From contig CAKUKU010000002.1 of NCBI GenBank assembly GCA_934663775.1, forward strand, positions 1 to 64,000: DNA of 64,000 nt. The letters are read 5' to 3'. Source of the DNA: an uncultured Ellagibacter sp. GTDB lineage: Bacteria > Actinomycetota > Coriobacteriia > Coriobacteriales > Eggerthellaceae. Position 1 is the stretch's first letter; every line of letters starts with the position of its first letter. The translations under genes and the position numbers were made by a program. Of this stretch, positions 62,001 through 64,000 are shown one piece after another. The notes beneath the pieces are model-generated. The model saw only the letters and a list, made by a program, of their open reading frames with translations. It did not search any database and was not told the DNA's origin.

Positions 62001-62519
62001 GGCGACTTGGCGGAGCGCACGAAGGAAATCAAGTCCGCGACGTTCGTGGGCATGGTGTCCAACGTGGTGACCAAGCTCACCAAGCGCGGCACGAAGATGG
62101 CCACGTTCACGATCGAGGACACCACAGGCCACATGGAGTGCATCTGCTTCAAGTACGACGAGAACGCGGAGGCCATCCGGGAGGATGCCATCGTGAAGAT
62201 CAAGGGCAAGTTCGAGCACAACGACCGCGGCAACCAGATCATGGCGTTCGAAATCGAGGAAATCGAGCTGAACGAAGAGGACGCTCGCCCCTCGCACCTT
62301 GAGCTCAACGTGCCGTCGTGCGATTTCGACCAGCAGAAATCGCTGCGTCTGAACCGCATTCTGCAGTCGTACCCGGGGCGTGACGGGGTGGTGCTTTTAG
62401 TCACGCAGTCCGACGGCCGCCGCTTCCGCGCGGAGCTGCCGATCACGGTCGACTCGAGTTCGCCCGTCATGCGAAGCGAGCTGCAGGATTTGTTCGGGCA
62501 CGGCGCGCTGATCGCGTAG
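59061..62519 (+). CDS. dnaE: DNA polymerase III alpha subunit
   Basis: 1152 aa. PHP domain at the start (FVHLHNHTEYSLLDG). Polymerase core has GPGRGSAAGAICTYAMG and the catalytic PDIDVDFEDERR near residue 405. Further conserved blocks are KMDFLGLRTL and EQIMQVSMVMSGFSAGKADK; a helix-hairpin-helix region VGVRGVGRNVADAI near 830 and an OB fold near 990-1080 (VGMVSNVVTKLTKRGTKMAT). Length and order match DnaE1 replicative enzymes. Transcribed alone and closed by its own terminator. Confidence 0.97.
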   Translation: MAFVHLHNHTEYSLLDGLTHVKDMVRRAADLDMPAVAITDHGVMSGVPELCDACMAVEKETGKKVKPIYGCEVYFTTDEELRKDVKPKLYHLLLLAKTNEGYHNLLHLVSESHVDNFYYKPRTTFSMLQKYGHGIIGSSACIAGIIPKLLDNRQFDDAVEWARRFASCFDEGDFYIELQNQGLRTDGGMTQTELNRQLTKVAQLAGLKTIATNDFHYLKKEDAKAQDIMLCIGTGSAVNDTNRMRFENDEFYMKTEEEMREALSEFPEACDNTVEVANKVDVVLERDSILPRFPLPEGETEESWFRKQCEWGLAKRYGDPVPKEAWDRYEYEAGIILQQGFPAYFLIVQEYIAWARSQGIGVGPGRGSAAGAICTYAMGITDLDPLPNGLLFERFLSPERVEMPDIDVDFEDERRQEVIEHIKEVYGEDHVSGVITFGKLQAKNAVRDAARVLDYPYSVGDRICKMIGDELGITIDKALETNPDLKKAYDSEEDVKQVVDAAKSIEGHVRGEGVHACATIICRDPMADHVPMKRDTKGGGIITQYDGHYTPDLGLLKMDFLGLRTLGVLSRACRNVEQTTGVKMVPEEIPTDDEGAFALMRSGNMDGLFQVEGSLYVSLFARLPPRRFSDIVASIALNRPGPLESGMVDDYVKVASGKTPVHYYDDRLRPVLEETYGTMVYQEQIMQVSMVMSGFSAGKADKLRKAMGKKKIDIMRLLQEDWNSGAVENGYSLEIAKKIWDDAEKFAKYAFNKSHSAAYSILVMRTAYLKAHYPNEYMAAVLSSYMGNTDRLIRYIASCNHNGTPVLPPDINSSNAEFTPVKNGIRFGLVGVRGVGRNVADAIIAEREENGPFTSLHDFVNRVDAKCFNRKTLEALIKGGAFDSTGYTRKQLMYFLEDTPLLENASKRQKDRDAGQVSMFDLFASDEDSGFQEDVPAPDGIEWDKRTKLAYEKEIMKIYVSEHPLAPYENAISHMTKWQLGDLAERTKEIKSATFVGMVSNVVTKLTKRGTKMATFTIEDTTGHMECICFKYDENAEAIREDAIVKIKGKFEHNDRGNQIMAFEIEEIELNEEDARPSHLELNVPSCDFDQQKSLRLNRILQSYPGRDGVVLLVTQSDGRRFRAELPITVDSSSPVMRSELQDLFGHGALIA

Positions 62520-62533
62520 GGAGTTTGTTGTCG

Positions 62534-62569
62534 CTGGCCCGGGGATTGACCTCGGGCCAGTTTCCTTCT
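62534..62569 (+). terminator. Terminator of dnaE
   Basis: 8-bp stem CTGGCCCG / CGGGCCAG, loop of 11, then TTTCCTTCT. Begins 14 bases after the stop. Confidence 0.75.
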
Positions 62570-62762
62570 GCGCGACAACTCGCCGCGGGTCATCGCGTCG
62601 CGCCCTGCGGCTTGCCACGGATCGCTGCGCCGCGCTCCTTAGCCCGTCCTTGGTGGCTTGCATTGTCTCCTCTTGGCTTGCCGCAGGCTGTTGCGGCCCG
62701 ATGTTTAGCCCGCAACCGTCACGCCTGCCGTCCCCGTGCGCAAATGCGCTATCATGCTCATC

Positions 62763-63563
62763 ATGGATAATTCTCAAGACATGCTGACGCTCTCACTCGC
62801 CGTCGCCTACAACGGCGCGCCCTTCTGCGGGTTCGCCCGCCAACCCGGCCAGCTCACCGTGCAAGGCGAGATTGAGCATGCGCTTTCGCTTCTCTTCCGC
62901 CGCGAGGTGGAGACCGTCTGCGCGGGTCGCACGGATGCGGGCGTGCATGCGCGCGGACAGGTGGTGAGCTTCAACGTTTCACCTGATGAAATGCAAGATC
63001 GCACCCGCGCAAGCCTCACTCGCTCGCTGAATGCGCTCACGCATGAGGCGATATCGATCCGATCGGTCGACGAACGCGAGTCCGGCTTCTCCGCGCGCTT
63101 CAACGCGACAGAGCGCGAGTACCGCTACTTCATCTGCACCGAGCCCGCGCCGCCCATCTTCCTGCGCGATTTCTCGTGGCATATCCCAAAGCCGCTCGAT
63201 GTCGAGGCGATGCGCGAAGCGTCCCGTGCGCTCATCGGCGAGCACGACTTCAAAAGCTTCTGCATGGCGGCAAGCGCGGTGGGGAAGTCCACGTGTCGAA
63301 ACGTGCACGAAATCTCGTTCGAGCGCATCGAGGTGATGGGGGAGCGCACAGTCGTGATCACCGTGAAGGGCAATGCGTTTCTGCATTCCATGGTGCGAAC
63401 CATCGTGGGGACGCTCGTCATGGTCGGGCGCGGCCAGCGTAAGCCTGAATGGATCGCCGATGTGCTCCAGGCGCGCGACCGATGCGCTGCAGGGGAGAAT
63501 GCGCCTGCTCAAGGGCTTGTTTTCTGGGAAGTTAGCTATGACGGCGTAAGGGATCACGTGTAG
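62763..63563 (+). CDS. truA: tRNA pseudouridine synthase A
   Basis: 266 aa from ATG 62763; ATG 62754 and 62781 are in-frame alternatives. No ribosome site, and TATCAT ends 7 bases before the ATG, so it may be leaderless. Catalytic Asp lies in CAGRTDAGVHARGQVVSF; other TruA blocks are FSARFNATEREYRYFI, DFKSFCMAAS and NAFLHSMVRTIVGTLVMVGR. It makes pseudouridine at positions 38-40 of tRNAs. Confidence 0.95.
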   Translation: MDNSQDMLTLSLAVAYNGAPFCGFARQPGQLTVQGEIEHALSLLFRREVETVCAGRTDAGVHARGQVVSFNVSPDEMQDRTRASLTRSLNALTHEAISIRSVDERESGFSARFNATEREYRYFICTEPAPPIFLRDFSWHIPKPLDVEAMREASRALIGEHDFKSFCMAASAVGKSTCRNVHEISFERIEVMGERTVVITVKGNAFLHSMVRTIVGTLVMVGRGQRKPEWIADVLQARDRCAAGENAPAQGLVFWEVSYDGVRDHV

Positions 63564-63565
63564 TC

Positions 63566-63751
63566 ATGAAGAAGAGAGATACGTTCGAAGGTGCTTCGCC
63601 GAAAAACCCCGAGCCTTCGCGCGCTTCCGAGGCGGCGCGCGACCTCGCAAGGTTCAGCGAGCTTTACGCGAGTCGTGATGGCAAGCTGCGCTTCTTCGAA
63701 GACCGCGCAACCGGGCACCTTGCCGCCGTCGACGCGTCAAAGCTCGCATAG
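63566..63751 (+). CDS. Small charged protein, unknown
   Basis: 61 aa, ATG two bases after the truA stop, so co-translated. MKKRDTFEGASPKNPEPSRA then ARDLARFSELYASRDGKLRF. No family recognised; possibly a DNA/RNA-binding or uncharacterised conserved small protein. Confidence 0.6.
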   Translation: MKKRDTFEGASPKNPEPSRASEAARDLARFSELYASRDGKLRFFEDRATGHLAAVDASKLA

Positions 63752-63894
63752 CGTCGAGTAGTTGAGGGGTGCCCTGTCTTTATCGCAGGTAACTTCCCGA
63801 TAAATTCCTAGTAATTTCGTAAAGTCAATAATAGACGAATGCAACTATTGCGAGTAAACTTTCGGTGTTCGTAATCCACGGTAAGGAGTTCCCT

Positions 63895-64000
63895 GTGTCT
63901 TGTTGCGCCCCCACGTCGAAGGCAGCTTCGAAAAACGAAACAGCAGGCCGCGTTTGCCCTGCTGACTACCACATCTCCCATGATGCATTCGCCGGCAATC
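63895..64000 (+). CDS. Start of an unidentified protein, cut by the window end
   Basis: From GTG 63895 (AAGGAG seven bases upstream) the frame is open to the end: MSCCAPTSKAASKNETAGRV then CPADYHISHDAFAGN. The CC near the start and the CPADYH segment do not identify a family. The 140 bases before it are AT-rich and hold the likely promoter. Confidence 0.6.
   Translation, partial: MSCCAPTSKAASKNETAGRVCPADYHISHDAFAGN

Overview
High-GC DNA with dense operons and many ATGA or short-gap gene overlaps. The host genes (dnaE with an N-terminal PHP domain, truA, paired FecBCD-type metal/siderophore transporters, a LuxR-type two-component cluster next to a 7TM protein, a TPP-controlled thiamine salvage operon, rubrerythrin) suggest an anaerobic gut actinobacterium, most likely Coriobacteriia/Eggerthellaceae. 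This placement comes from protein character and GC content, not from an rRNA marker, because the window has none.

Region 1 (1 to about 25.4 kb) is the right part of a prophage of the HK97-fold siphovirus type, read almost entirely on the + strand. It holds an SH3-like protein, HNH nuclease, small and large terminase, portal, prohead protease, major capsid protein, head-tail connectors, major tail protein, tail chaperones G/GT with a programmed -1 slippery site (A AAA AAC), tape measure, distal tail and baseplate proteins and several short fibre proteins. Next comes a complete diversity-generating retroelement (DGR): a target protein with a 117-bp variable repeat, a hairpin, avd, a 117-bp template repeat and a DGR-type reverse transcriptase. 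All 15 differences between the variable repeat and the template repeat fall on template adenines. Downstream lies a candidate type I toxin-antitoxin pair: a 28-aa membrane peptide on the - strand facing a short antisense RNA with a strong promoter. The lysis genes follow (membrane/coiled-coil protein, phi-LC3-type holin, amidase with SLH repeats). Integrase and lysogeny genes are not in the window. The right end is marked by 10-bp tandem repeats and nested CTAG palindromes.

Region 2 (25.4 to 39.7 kb) is chromosomal: a SulP anion transporter, an MFS drug exporter with a terminator-like leader, a FecBCD-type ABC operon ending in a methyltransferase, a lipoprotein, a zinc-ribbon protein, and a 7TM protein / histidine kinase / LuxR regulator cluster.

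Region 3 (39.7 to 49.5 kb) holds an ATPase (DUF4143 type) gene flanked by perfect 47-bp direct repeats and preceded by three 33-bp-phased repeats. It also holds a zinc-ribbon membrane protein and an SPFH protein with three zinc ribbons. A second FecBCD-type system follows, split into a + strand fmdE-like/permease/ATPase operon and a convergent - strand binding-protein gene. The ATPase carries a histidine-rich N-terminus. GTAACAC boxes at fixed 20-bp spacing lie over the promoters of both transport systems, pointing to one shared metal-responsive regulon.

Region 4 (49.5 to 64 kb) has a uvrA remnant, hipBA, rubrerythrin, two EamA transporters, a TPP riboswitch with thiM, a thiamine-binding protein and thiE, small conserved proteins, a cupin protein, dnaE, truA and the start of an unidentified gene.
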